Shown one piece after another: positions 38,702 through 48,493 of a stretch of 64,000 nt of DNA. This DNA comes from Candidatus Poseidoniaceae archaeon (GTDB taxonomy: Archaea > Thermoplasmatota > Poseidoniia > Poseidoniales > Poseidoniaceae): positions 124,001 to 188,000 of the forward strand of contig JASLKG010000001.1 in the NCBI GenBank assembly GCA_030747695.1, written 5' to 3'. The translations under genes and the position numbers were made by a program. Position 1 is the stretch's first letter. Each line of letters starts with the position of its first letter. The notes beneath the pieces were generated by a model. It worked only from the letters and a program-made list of their open reading frames with translations. It made no database searches and was not told the DNA's origin.

Positions 38702-39718
38702 TTATACATCTTTGTTTTTCTCTAATAAACGACGCACCCCGCCGGGAATTATCAATGCACGAAGTAATTTCCTTGCGTAGGATTTTATTTCATCCCTTGT
38801 AACTTTGATTCTTTCATCTGAATTTAGAATATTTCCAGTTCTTAACAAAGTAACAGTACGTTGTCCTATGAGTACAGGTAGCATACATGAAGCCTTCAGT
38901 CTGAATTGCCCCTCGGGTAACATTCGAATATAGTCTACAGCATCATCAAGGTAGTCATTGGTCAAGTCCAGATATCCATCATATAATGGTCTGAAACGGT
39001 CGATGTTTTTGTGGTCTAACAAGTCTTCAGGTGTCAAACCATGTGCTTCTAGTGATTGTCCAGGTATGTAACATCTACCAAATCGTAAATCTTCAGGTAT
39101 ATCTCTAAGGATATTTATCATTTGGAGCGCTTTGCCAAATCTAATGCCCTTGTAGAAAAATTCCTCTTCTTTCTCGGCAGGTAATGAAATGACGTGATCT
39201 AATGACATTTTGCTCCAAAATACACCGACGCTTCCGGCCACTCTGTATGCGTAATCATCCATTTGGTCATTAGATTCTAGGGATGAAATTTCTCCCCCTT
39301 CATTTGCCGGGCCAAATCTTTCCAAATCTAGTACTTGGCCGCTAACGATAATTTCTAGACACTCCAATATTCGTAGCCTATCCCTTTCATCATAAATCTC
39401 TAATCCATTCACCACTTTCTGAACATTTCTAAGCAGTTCAGCTTCATTTTCATTTCTCTGAATATCAGCGAGTTCAGAAAAATTTGGTAAATCAGTAGAT
39501 CGTCCTTGTACAACATCATTGTATTTTTGAAGAAGATTCAGCAAAAATTCAGTCTCCCCATGCTTTGAATCAGCAATTGTGTCTGCGACTCTGGCGAGCA
39601 GATACAATAATCCAATTTGCCCACGTATCTTCTTTGGTAGATATTTGAGAGTAGGATAAAAAGAGCGTGATGTAGACTCAAGTAATGAATCAATTTCCGC
39701 ATTGATGAGTACAGCCAA
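38702..39718 (-). CDS. Squalene/phytoene synthase family protein (2)
   Basis: LARVADTIADSK and MINILRDIPEDLRFGRCYIP. Confidence 0.88.
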   Translation of the reverse strand: MAVLINAEIDSLLESTSRSFYPTLKYLPKKIRGQIGLLYLLARVADTIADSKHGETEFLLNLLQKYNDVVQGRSTDLPNFSELADIQRNENEAELLRNVQKVVNGLEIYDERDRLRILECLEIIVSGQVLDLERFGPANEGGEISSLESNDQMDDYAYRVAGSVGVFWSKMSLDHVISLPAEKEEEFFYKGIRFGKALQMINILRDIPEDLRFGRCYIPGQSLEAHGLTPEDLLDHKNIDRFRPLYDGYLDLTNDYLDDAVDYIRMLPEGQFRLKASCMLPVLIGQRTVTLLRTGNILNSDERIKVTRDEIKSYARKLLRALIIPGGVRRLLEKNKDV

Positions 39719-39913
39719 TCAATCCCCTCAATCTCCGGGAATAGCGCTTCACTCTTGACTCTGTGGGATGAATGATGAGACTCAAATTAAATACAATTTA
39801 ATCAATTAGAGTTTGTTTCTCAATAATTTCATTCATTGCCCACAATCAAAAACAAACTCAATCTATCATGATGTGTCAGTTTGATAGCAAGACTTTATTT
39901 CACATCCACCCAG

Positions 39914-39928
39914 CCCCTCTACGAGGGG
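39914..39928 (+). promoter_or_regulatory. Hairpin immediately preceding start codon of zinc-ribbon gene
   Basis: CCCCTC-TAC-GAGGGG then ATGGACATG. Confidence 0.55.
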
Positions 39929-41401
39929 ATGGACATGCAGTGTGGCTCTTGTACCGAAGAAATCCCCGAGGATAGCATATTTTGTCCAGAGTGTGGTTCA
40001 CGACAGGAAATGAGTCGTGCCGGCGGACTCCCCGGTGTCGGAGGGGTTGGTTTAGGTGGCCAAGATGTTAGTGGCGGACGTAATTTCGGAGTAGTATCTG
40101 GCGAGGCTGTCATGAATCAAAATGTCGGAATTCCTGGCCAAGGACTCCCACCTGGAGCTATGCCAAATATCATGGGACAAATTGTTCCTGGTATGCAACC
40201 ACAACAAACACCTCCTGGAATGCCACTTCAAGGTGCACCTCCAACAAATATTGGTGATTCTAATTTACCACCACTAACTGGCGGGATGAATCCTTCACAG
40301 GTTATTGACAATGATCCAAATCTATCCGGTGGTATGTCCATCTCAAACAACCCTTCGTTATCACCTACTGATGCTATGGTCAATCGCATTGCTGAAGCAG
40401 AGAGGGCGGTGAAGAACGAACGTCGAAGTCAATGGTTGCAAATGCAAGAATCAGCTGCAAATGTTCTTACTTCTATTGGAGGAGAATTACCTTCACATCT
40501 AAGAGGAAATGAAGGAAATACTGCAGAATTCCTTGCAAATGCGATTGGAACAGGAAAAGATGATTCAGGTAATGATGCGCTTTATCGTAGAATGAGTGAA
40601 GTTGCTATCAGAAGAGTTGCTCGCAAAAGAGGAGTTGCAGTTGAAACACCACAAATTAAGTCAGAAGGCGGGATATTGACAATCAATGTAACATATGCTG
40701 ATGATGGCCGCGTACTTGATACTCCAGATGACTTATCTCAAGCATTTGAGCACGCAATCACTACTGAAATTGCTCTAAAAGGTCTTGATTTAGTTGTTGA
40801 AATGAATTTGTTTAGATCAAAAGATGGAGCAATAGAACAGGTAGTTGGATCTTCATCAGGATTTCTTCCAACCACTTCTGAACCCCAAGAAGAAATGTTT
40901 GCGTGTGAAGTCTGTGATGGTTTGGTAAAAGAATCCGACAACGAATGTCCACACTGTGGTGCAATGTTTGAGGACGATGAAGCTTCAAGCCCACCACCTT
41001 CTCGAAGTGGACCACCTGGTCCTGGTCGCGGAGGCCCACCTGGCCCTAGTCGAGGAGGTCCACCCGGGCCTAGCCGAGGAGGTCCTCCTGGCCCTAAGCG
41101 AGGCGGCCCACCGAGTGGTCCAAAGAAAGAATCACCATCAGGAGGAGGCCCGCCTAAAAGATCAGGGCCTCCAAGTGGAGGTCCAGGTGGAGGCCCCCCT
41201 AAGAAAGGAGGCCCTCCAGGAGGAGGAGGTCCGCCTAAGCGAGGCGGCCCACCCGGAAGTGGAGGTCCACCTAAGCGAGGAGGCCCACCCGGAAGTGGAG
41301 GCCCGCCTAAGAAAGGAGGCCCTCCAAGTGGAGGTCCAGGTGGCGGCCCACCTAAACGAGGAGGTCCACCGTCCGGACCAAAGCGTGGTCCGCCAAAGTG
41401 A
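39929..41401 (+). CDS. Double zinc-ribbon protein with low-complexity Gly/Pro/Lys C-terminus
   Basis: CGSCTEEIPEDSIFCPECGS and CEVCDGLVKESDNECPHCG; C-terminal GGPPKRGGPPGSGG repeats. Confidence 0.75.
   Translation: MDMQCGSCTEEIPEDSIFCPECGSRQEMSRAGGLPGVGGVGLGGQDVSGGRNFGVVSGEAVMNQNVGIPGQGLPPGAMPNIMGQIVPGMQPQQTPPGMPLQGAPPTNIGDSNLPPLTGGMNPSQVIDNDPNLSGGMSISNNPSLSPTDAMVNRIAEAERAVKNERRSQWLQMQESAANVLTSIGGELPSHLRGNEGNTAEFLANAIGTGKDDSGNDALYRRMSEVAIRRVARKRGVAVETPQIKSEGGILTINVTYADDGRVLDTPDDLSQAFEHAITTEIALKGLDLVVEMNLFRSKDGAIEQVVGSSSGFLPTTSEPQEEMFACEVCDGLVKESDNECPHCGAMFEDDEASSPPPSRSGPPGPGRGGPPGPSRGGPPGPSRGGPPGPKRGGPPSGPKKESPSGGGPPKRSGPPSGGPGGGPPKKGGPPGGGGPPKRGGPPGSGGPPKRGGPPGSGGPPKKGGPPSGGPGGGPPKRGGPPSGPKRGPPK
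40995..41400 (+). repeat. Degenerate tandem Gly/Pro/Lys-coding repeat
   Basis: Repeated ggaggcccacctaagcgaggaggcccaccc-type units. Confidence 0.85.
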
Positions 41402-41412
41402 AGGTTAAGATC

Positions 41413-42336
41413 TCATCTTAGTCCTGCATTTTTCAAACTAGATAGTAGAACTTGTCCTAATTCACTAGGATCTTTTGCACATGCAATTCCTGCTTCTTCG
41501 AATGCTTTGAATTTTTCTTCAGCGGTCCCTTTACCACCAGATATAATCGCTCCTGCGTGACCCATTCTTTTCCCAGGAGGAGCTGTGGCACCTGCAACAA
41601 ATCCAACTATTGGCTTTGAGCAATTTTCCTTTGCCCAAGCAGCAGCTTCTTGTTCCGCATTACCTCCAATCTCTCCAATCATAACAATGGCTTCAGTTTG
41701 TGGATCCGCCTCGAATGCTGTTAAGCATTCAATAAATCCAGTTCCATTGACAGGATCTCCACCTATCCCTATGCATGTAGATTGGCCTTCGTCGATGCTC
41801 ATAGTTTGCGCTACTGCTTCGTAAGTTAGTGTACCGGACTTTGAAACAATACCTATTCGTCCTTTTGCATGAATATGGCCCGGCATAATTCCAAGTTTTG
41901 CTCCGCCAGTTTCACCGGGAGTAATAATCCCAGGGCAATTTGGACCAATTAATCTAACTCCAGGCTTATTTTCTACATATGCTGTAGCTTTGACCATATC
42001 GATAGTGGGTATCCCTTCTGTAATACATACAATAACTCCTTCTCCCTTATTCGAATCAAAAGCCTCAGCAGCTTCAATTATTGCTTTACCAGCAAATCTA
42101 GGCGGGACATAGATTACTGTCGCATCAGCATCAGTTGTTTTTATAGCTTCATCCATGGTATTGAATACGGGAAATTCCACTCCCTTAAATTCAACTATCT
42201 GTCCACCTTTTCCGGGAGTACATCCTCCAACAAGATTGGTGCCATATTCAACCATTTTCCCAGAATGAAACATTCCTTGTTTTCCAGTAATGCCCTGCAC
42301 TAGGACTTTAGCATCTTCTTCTATCCATATGGCCAT
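41413..42336 (-). CDS. sucD: Succinyl-CoA ligase subunit alpha
   Basis: [48 protein letters not shown]. Confidence 0.96.
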   Translation of the reverse strand: MAIWIEEDAKVLVQGITGKQGMFHSGKMVEYGTNLVGGCTPGKGGQIVEFKGVEFPVFNTMDEAIKTTDADATVIYVPPRFAGKAIIEAAEAFDSNKGEGVIVCITEGIPTIDMVKATAYVENKPGVRLIGPNCPGIITPGETGGAKLGIMPGHIHAKGRIGIVSKSGTLTYEAVAQTMSIDEGQSTCIGIGGDPVNGTGFIECLTAFEADPQTEAIVMIGEIGGNAEQEAAAWAKENCSKPIVGFVAGATAPPGKRMGHAGAIISGGKGTAEEKFKAFEEAGIACAKDPSELGQVLLSSLKNAGLR

Positions 42337-43551
42337 CTATTCACCCCCTCCTATTAGTGAGACAATTTTCTTTGCTCCTTCTGCTAAATCATCAGCAGGA
42401 TGGATATTAAGTTCAGACTTTGATAAAATTGCTTTTCCTTCATTGACATTTGTTCCAGCAAGCCTTACTACTAATGGTACATCAAGACCCAGTGATTTTG
42501 TTGCACCTATAACTCCTCTAGCAATTATATCACAACGCATTATTCCTCCAAAGATATTTACCAAGATTCCTTTGACATTTTTGTCTTCTAAAATAATTGA
42601 AAAAGCAGTTTTTACTTGTTCTTCGTCAGCCCCGCCTCCGACATCAAGGAAATTAGCAGGTTCACCACCGTAGAGTTTTATCACATCCATAGTTGCCATT
42701 GCTAATCCAGCACCATTTACCAAGCAACCGATATTTCCTTCTAATTTAACATATGATAATCCCGCTTCTTTCGCTCTAATTTCAGTAGGTTCTTCTTCAG
42801 AAACATCACGTAATCCAACGATATTAGGGTGGCGGAACAATGCATTATCATCAAAACCCACCTTTGCATCTAATAGTACGATTTGGTCATCATTTGTTCG
42901 CACCATTGGATTAATTTCAACCATTGCACAGTCATTTTCAACAAAGAAATTGAATAGACCAGACACATTTTCGACAAATGAAGAAATGGCTTTGCCAGTA
43001 AGATTAAGTGAATTTGCTAAACCTTCTAATTGCTCTTTTTGCAAACCAGTTTGTAAATCTACATGAATCTTAAAAATCGCTTCAGGAGTATTTTCAGCAA
43101 CCTCTTCAATATCCATTCCTCCTTCACAAGAGGCCATAATTAGGGGCATTTTTTCTTCACGATCAACTAGGATGGCTAGATAATATTCGTGTGCAATATC
43201 ACAACCTGCTTCAAGGTACAAGTTGTTAACGATCTTTCCAGAAGCTCCAGTTTGTTTCGTTATGAGATTGTTTCCAAGTATATTTTTAGCGTAAGTTTCA
43301 ACTTCAGACTCGGAGAATGCAATTTTAACTCCACCTTCCATTACAAGTTCTTCAGTTTCAGGATCATATAGGCTACCTTTACCGCGGCCTCCGGCGTGGA
43401 TTTGACTCTTAACAGCAACTACTTTTGACTCAGAGAGTTCATTTCTATAGTATTGCAAAGCCTCTTGTACAGTAGTACAGTGATATCCATCTTGTACATT
43501 AAGTCCAGCTTCACGGAATAGGGCTTTTCCTTGATATTCGTGGATATTCAT
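42337..43551 (-). CDS. sucC: Succinyl-CoA ligase subunit beta
   Basis: MNIHEYQGKALFREAG, GGRGKG, FLDVGGGADEEQV, NIFGGIMRCD. Confidence 0.96.
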   Translation of the reverse strand: MNIHEYQGKALFREAGLNVQDGYHCTTVQEALQYYRNELSESKVVAVKSQIHAGGRGKGSLYDPETEELVMEGGVKIAFSESEVETYAKNILGNNLITKQTGASGKIVNNLYLEAGCDIAHEYYLAILVDREEKMPLIMASCEGGMDIEEVAENTPEAIFKIHVDLQTGLQKEQLEGLANSLNLTGKAISSFVENVSGLFNFFVENDCAMVEINPMVRTNDDQIVLLDAKVGFDDNALFRHPNIVGLRDVSEEEPTEIRAKEAGLSYVKLEGNIGCLVNGAGLAMATMDVIKLYGGEPANFLDVGGGADEEQVKTAFSIILEDKNVKGILVNIFGGIMRCDIIARGVIGATKSLGLDVPLVVRLAGTNVNEGKAILSKSELNIHPADDLAEGAKKIVSLIGGGE

Positions 43552-43654
43552 CAGTCTCTCCAACCATTGCGACAAAGAGCCCATCCTTGAATGATGCGAT
43601 GCAATATGAGTAATATGGGGATGCGTTCAAGTGCCAAGCCGGGGTCGCCTAAAT

Positions 43655-44626
43655 ATGCAGGTCGTGGTCCTTGCCGGAGGTGTTGGATCACGCCTTAGGC
43701 CTTGGACAAATACAATTCCAAAGCCATTGTTGCCGATGCTTGATTCTACTTTGCTGGAGAGAGTTGTTGAGGGAATACCAAAAAACTTGGTTGATGAATT
43801 AATAGTTGCAGGCGGATATAAGATTGAAATGATTGAGCAATATTTCCGCAATACTGAAGTAGATTTTGAGGTTACAATAGTTCCAGAAAAAGAGCCGCTA
43901 GGTACAGGAGGTGCTCTTGGGAATTGCAGGGATGTAATTTCAGGAAGGTTTGCATGTTTCAATGGAGATATCGTATCTTCACTAGATGTGGGGGAAATGT
44001 TGAATCAGCACATGAAAATGGGCGTAAAGGGTAGCTTAGCACTGTGGGAAGTAGAAGATCCAACACGATTTGGAATAGTTGGAATTGATTCAGAAAATGT
44101 GATTACACGTTTCAAGGAAAAACCAAGAGTAGATGAAGTATTTTCAAATTTGATTAATGCAGGGTCATATATTCTAGAGGATGAGATATTTGATATTATG
44201 CCTAAGGGTAAGCACAGCCTTGAAAGAGATGTTTTTCCAATGATGGCCAGTGATGGTTTACTCGGTGGATTCCCGTTTGAAGGATATTTTATTGATGCAG
44301 GCACACCGAAGTCTTGGATGGATGCAGTACGCCGCTGTATAGAAGAAAAGAGATTCAATAATGGAACAATTCAGGGAGATTCATGGGTTGAAGATGGAAT
44401 TATATCTGCATCCTCTTCGATGATTAAATCGGGATGTGAAATTTCAGGTAAAGTAAAATCTTCCACTTTGCTACAAGGGGCGAAAATATTAGACAATGCA
44501 ATAGTAGAAAATTGCTTAATTGGTGAAGGAGTTATTGTAGGTAAAGGTTCACAACTTAGAGAAGTAATAGTAGATCATGGCGTAATTGTTCCAGAGGGCC
44601 ATATTCAGACTGGTGGAGTACTATAG
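43655..44626 (+). CDS. Sugar-phosphate nucleotidyltransferase
   Basis: MQVVVLAGGVGSRLRPWTNTIPKPLLPM; left-handed beta-helix-like C-terminus. Confidence 0.9.
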   Translation: MQVVVLAGGVGSRLRPWTNTIPKPLLPMLDSTLLERVVEGIPKNLVDELIVAGGYKIEMIEQYFRNTEVDFEVTIVPEKEPLGTGGALGNCRDVISGRFACFNGDIVSSLDVGEMLNQHMKMGVKGSLALWEVEDPTRFGIVGIDSENVITRFKEKPRVDEVFSNLINAGSYILEDEIFDIMPKGKHSLERDVFPMMASDGLLGGFPFEGYFIDAGTPKSWMDAVRRCIEEKRFNNGTIQGDSWVEDGIISASSSMIKSGCEISGKVKSSTLLQGAKILDNAIVENCLIGEGVIVGKGSQLREVIVDHGVIVPEGHIQTGGVL

Positions 44627-44666
44627 TGCCGTAGGCATCAAGTGTAAGTTCCGTTTCGACAGATAC

Positions 44667-45326
44667 ATGGCAGAGCCACTAGTAGTAGTCAATTTCAAAA
44701 CTTATACTACCGCATTAGGTCTTCAAGCAGAGACTTTGGGTAAGGAGATGGCAGCAGTAATTACAAATGCTAGAATGATTGCAGTTACTAGTGCATTTGA
44801 TCTTTCTAGTGTTTCAAAAATAGATGGTCTTGAAGTTTGGTCACAACATCTTGATCCAGTTGGACAAGGCTCACATACAGGTTGGCTTGAACCTGAAACT
44901 GCTATCCAAAGAGGAGCATCAGGGACAATAATCAATCATGCAGAACACAAAGTCTCTCTTGAACACGTAAAACAATTAATGGAAATGCTTCCTGAAGGTT
45001 TCCCAATTTGTGCTTGTGCTGCAGATGTAGAAGAAGCTCGTAATTTGGCTAAGTTAGGGCCGACCTTCATTGCGGTTGAACCTCCAGAGTTGATTGGAGG
45101 GGATATCTCAGTTACTACTGCAGACCCAACAATTGTTAGTAATACAGTTGATGCAGTTAAAGAAGTAAATCCTGCTGTAAGGGTACTTTGTGGTGCAGGT
45201 GTAAAGAATGGTGCAGATGTTGCAAAAGCGATAGAATTAGGCGCTGAAGGAGTACTTCTAGCCAGTGGCGTAACGAAATCAAATAATCCTTCAGAAGTTT
45301 TAGCAGATTTAGTTTCTTTATTGTGA
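44667..45326 (+). CDS. tpiA: Triosephosphate isomerase (archaeal type)
   Basis: VVVNFKTYTTALG, IINHAEHK, VLCGAGVKNGADVAKAIELGAEGVLLASGV. Confidence 0.94.
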   Translation: MAEPLVVVNFKTYTTALGLQAETLGKEMAAVITNARMIAVTSAFDLSSVSKIDGLEVWSQHLDPVGQGSHTGWLEPETAIQRGASGTIINHAEHKVSLEHVKQLMEMLPEGFPICACAADVEEARNLAKLGPTFIAVEPPELIGGDISVTTADPTIVSNTVDAVKEVNPAVRVLCGAGVKNGADVAKAIELGAEGVLLASGVTKSNNPSEVLADLVSLL

Positions 45327-45333
45327 CTGCAAT

Positions 45334-47637
45334 TCAAATTAGTCCAATAGAACTAGCATTTAGTATTGCATCAATTGTCACCCATATCGAAATTGGAATC
45401 AATGCCCAACCTAATGCCTCTGAAAATGGTCCAGAGCCAAATGATCCAAATGCTCTAGAAAGTGGACCTCCCCATGAAGCAACAAATCTGATAATTAGAG
45501 TTAGAATTCCAGCTGTAATAATATGCATTATGAGCATAAGGGGTCCGAAAACCCAGTTGAAACCACCTGTGAGAGTTGCTGCAACAACACCTTGTGTCAA
45601 TAATGCAGGATGAGCTAGCCAGATAAACCAACCTAGCCAGAAACCAATAAGTAAGTCCCTCTCTACATCCTGTACTTCTCGCCATTCTCTGAAATTATTT
45701 GGATAAATAGAATGTAATTTAGACGCGAGATATTTCACCTCAATGGGCGTTCCATTTATTGCAGATCTTAGTGCTGCTGTCATAAACCAAATCAGTAATA
45801 CAAGATCAATCCAAAGTCTGAAATCATTATCAGTAGGAATAAATGAAACGAGCATTGGGATGATATTTGTAATTGTAAAACCAATCCCCCCTGCAACAAT
45901 TATGCTAGCCCAAAGTGAACCAGGCATCAAGGGTTCTTCGGGCGCTTCATACTTTTTCCTAGGTAACGCTACTAGTAGTAGTGCAAGGCCAGGCCCCCAG
46001 AATAAGTCGAGCGTATCAAATATGGATTGTTGGCCTCCATAACCGATTTCTTCTACAGCATCAATCAAATCTTCTGAACTTGAAGTTCCTACAGCATGGT
46101 ATGTAATGTGCCCTGATGAATCAATGATTACAATAGAGTCCGATGCTCCAAGTGGCATTCTGTTTGCAAATCGGTTTTCGCCATCATCTTTCAATATAGG
46201 CCAACTAACATTCAATGATTCTTTGAGGAAGTAAACATCTTCCATTCTTGCATCATCACCTGTAATTATTTGTGCTGCGCTAACGCGCCCATCTAACCGA
46301 TCAACTGCATTTTCAATTTGTGCAGCTTGATCCTTGGCATTACTTGATGCTGGCATTGATATACCAATAATCACAGCTTCTTTACCATCTAATAATTCAT
46401 CCAATGACACAGAACCATTTTCAGATTTATGCAATATGAAAGATGGCGCTCTAGCATCATCTGCAACAATTGCTTCACCTCCTATGTCAGGAATATCTGA
46501 TGCAAGAGGAATCATCAACATGGCCATTACAACTAATGCTGCAATAAGCGGTAAGGGTAGTAAAATACCTTGCCTGATTAGGAAATACAGATAGGCGATG
46601 ACTGAAATGAAACCAGAAATACTTAGCCATAGTTGTGCACTAGCAATTGGCTCATCCTCTCCTTCTACTTCAAAACGAATAATTCCTTCATGGTTACAAT
46701 TCTCTTTCGAAAATTGGCTATCAACTGTTTTCAAGCATATGATTAGAACATTGTCTCCAGTTGGCAAAGGCACTCTTCCAGTGAAGACCTTAGCCTCTCT
46801 ACCCATTTCATCAGTTCTAGTGATGTATGTGCTAGTTGGTGTGAAACCTTCAGGCCTCATATCTTCGTCATATACTCTCTTTTCATCAGGTTCAACAGGG
46901 CCATAAATGTTCATAGTGGTATAATCCTGGTTTAGATCTTCAAAGCCCCATGGCAGAGTTGCGACAAATTGTATGTGTGCCAATCTAGCATCATCTACTG
47001 TAACGCTTGCTTCTGGTGTGAATAGATTGCCTTCTATTGTAATTCCACCACTGTTCTGTTTACTCCCTCCCCAATGGATGTATATCGCATTTGGACAGGC
47101 TGTATTTGCTTCTAAGCTAAATGAAATGATATCTCCTTCTCTTGCAGTTATGTTCATCATTTCAGTTTGAGTAGTCATATTAATTGCATCTGCAGAACCT
47201 TCGTCGATGTAGTCATTTACAGTTCCAACATATGTTGAGTCACCAATTGTCACAGTCGTTGTCACTTCTAAGGGCCACTGCGAGCGACATAATGCTTGAT
47301 TGACTGTTCCTGGCCCTAGGTATGCTGAGACAAAACTCGATATGTTGAATGTGCCACTAAATCCCATTTCTAGGGGAGGCATAGTAAGTGGACCCAAAGA
47401 TCCGGATTGACCAGCCCTTACCATTACAGTACCTTCATCAGTTGCTTCATAATCTCTGGTCAGGTTGACATTATTTCCATCTCCTGAGATGTAAATTCGA
47501 TGTCCTTGTCCTACATTCCATTCTACAAAACCGGGCTCATATGTTTCATCAGCAGCACTAGCTTCGAAAGCGATATCAGAAAGTTGGGGCAATGTCATGC
47601 ACAGGAGTGCAATAAACAGAATTAGACCCCGGCGCAT
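45334..47637 (-). CDS. Secreted/membrane protein with thioredoxin-like and C-terminal multi-TM domains
   Basis: Signal peptide MRRGLILFIALLCM; peroxiredoxin-like middle (AVIIGISMPASSNAKDQ...SDSIVIIDSSGHITYHAVG); multi-TM C-terminus. Confidence 0.55.
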   Translation of the reverse strand: MRRGLILFIALLCMTLPQLSDIAFEASAADETYEPGFVEWNVGQGHRIYISGDGNNVNLTRDYEATDEGTVMVRAGQSGSLGPLTMPPLEMGFSGTFNISSFVSAYLGPGTVNQALCRSQWPLEVTTTVTIGDSTYVGTVNDYIDEGSADAINMTTQTEMMNITAREGDIISFSLEANTACPNAIYIHWGGSKQNSGGITIEGNLFTPEASVTVDDARLAHIQFVATLPWGFEDLNQDYTTMNIYGPVEPDEKRVYDEDMRPEGFTPTSTYITRTDEMGREAKVFTGRVPLPTGDNVLIICLKTVDSQFSKENCNHEGIIRFEVEGEDEPIASAQLWLSISGFISVIAYLYFLIRQGILLPLPLIAALVVMAMLMIPLASDIPDIGGEAIVADDARAPSFILHKSENGSVSLDELLDGKEAVIIGISMPASSNAKDQAAQIENAVDRLDGRVSAAQIITGDDARMEDVYFLKESLNVSWPILKDDGENRFANRMPLGASDSIVIIDSSGHITYHAVGTSSSEDLIDAVEEIGYGGQQSIFDTLDLFWGPGLALLLVALPRKKYEAPEEPLMPGSLWASIIVAGGIGFTITNIIPMLVSFIPTDNDFRLWIDLVLLIWFMTAALRSAINGTPIEVKYLASKLHSIYPNNFREWREVQDVERDLLIGFWLGWFIWLAHPALLTQGVVAATLTGGFNWVFGPLMLIMHIITAGILTLIIRFVASWGGPLSRAFGSFGSGPFSEALGWALIPISIWVTIDAILNASSIGLI

Positions 47638-47672
47638 GTTGTGGGCAGCACATAGGGGTTGATGAATCCACA

Positions 47673-48425
47673 TCATAGATGTGGAGTTCCAAGGTAACAC
47701 CACATTGTTATGATTCCAAACGTAATTGCAGCAGCATTTACTGTGCCTTTATTCATGAAACCTCTGTTCTCCAAAAGAGCACCTAGGACGCTATCAACTT
47801 GGCAACCCAGCCATCCAATTAATGCTACCATGGATGCCAATTCGACATTCATTTCTACAGCAAAAGCAGCAATAGCAATCAGACATGAACCTGCAGCAGC
47901 AGCGAGTTGACCATTTGGCGAAAATCCACCATTAATCCCGGCTTCACATTTTTTCATTGTAGTAATCATACGTACTCTATCATCTAAACATCCGATTTCA
48001 CTTGCGAAAGTATCTGCAGTAGCTACTGCAACAGAAGCTGTGAATACCCATAACCCAGTTTCATGATCATCAAGCAAAAATGCGATTATTGTGACTAATC
48101 CTGGTAAGCCACCATTTGCAACAACATTCCCCCAACTTCTATGTCCATCTATTGACTCGCAAAGACCCTTTTCAGCTTTTTCTTCAAATCTCCATTTTGT
48201 TGCTTTATGCGAGGAACCAAGGAACATGAGTAAAATAACGAGCCAGGTCCAATGCCCTAGAACTCCTACAAGTAATCCTAATGCAGCAGCAGCATAAACA
48301 CCTGTGCGATCTAGTACACGGTATTTTTCTGAAATAATAATCAGTACACCAACAATAGAAGTTGTAACAACTACGTTTCCGGTTTGAAGACCATGCTCCC
48401 AAATCTCCATAGGCTCCAGCAGCAT
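47673..48425 (-). CDS. DUF92-family membrane protein
   Basis: GHRSWGNVVANGGLPGLVTI, VATADTFASEIG. Confidence 0.75.
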   Translation of the reverse strand: MLLEPMEIWEHGLQTGNVVVTTSIVGVLIIISEKYRVLDRTGVYAAAALGLLVGVLGHWTWLVILLMFLGSSHKATKWRFEEKAEKGLCESIDGHRSWGNVVANGGLPGLVTIIAFLLDDHETGLWVFTASVAVATADTFASEIGCLDDRVRMITTMKKCEAGINGGFSPNGQLAAAAGSCLIAIAAFAVEMNVELASMVALIGWLGCQVDSVLGALLENRGFMNKGTVNAAAITFGIITMWCYLGTPHL

Positions 48426-48493
48426 TTGGATCTTCTCCCCTATTTACTTCCCACGGGAATCAATGCCTATATCTTACCCCTAGTAATGTTTCA

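Noticed and set aside
40956-41408. 150-aa alternative-frame ORF overlapping the zinc-ribbon gene tail
   Set aside because: Shadow frame of a Gly/Pro-rich tandem repeat; no independent coding signal
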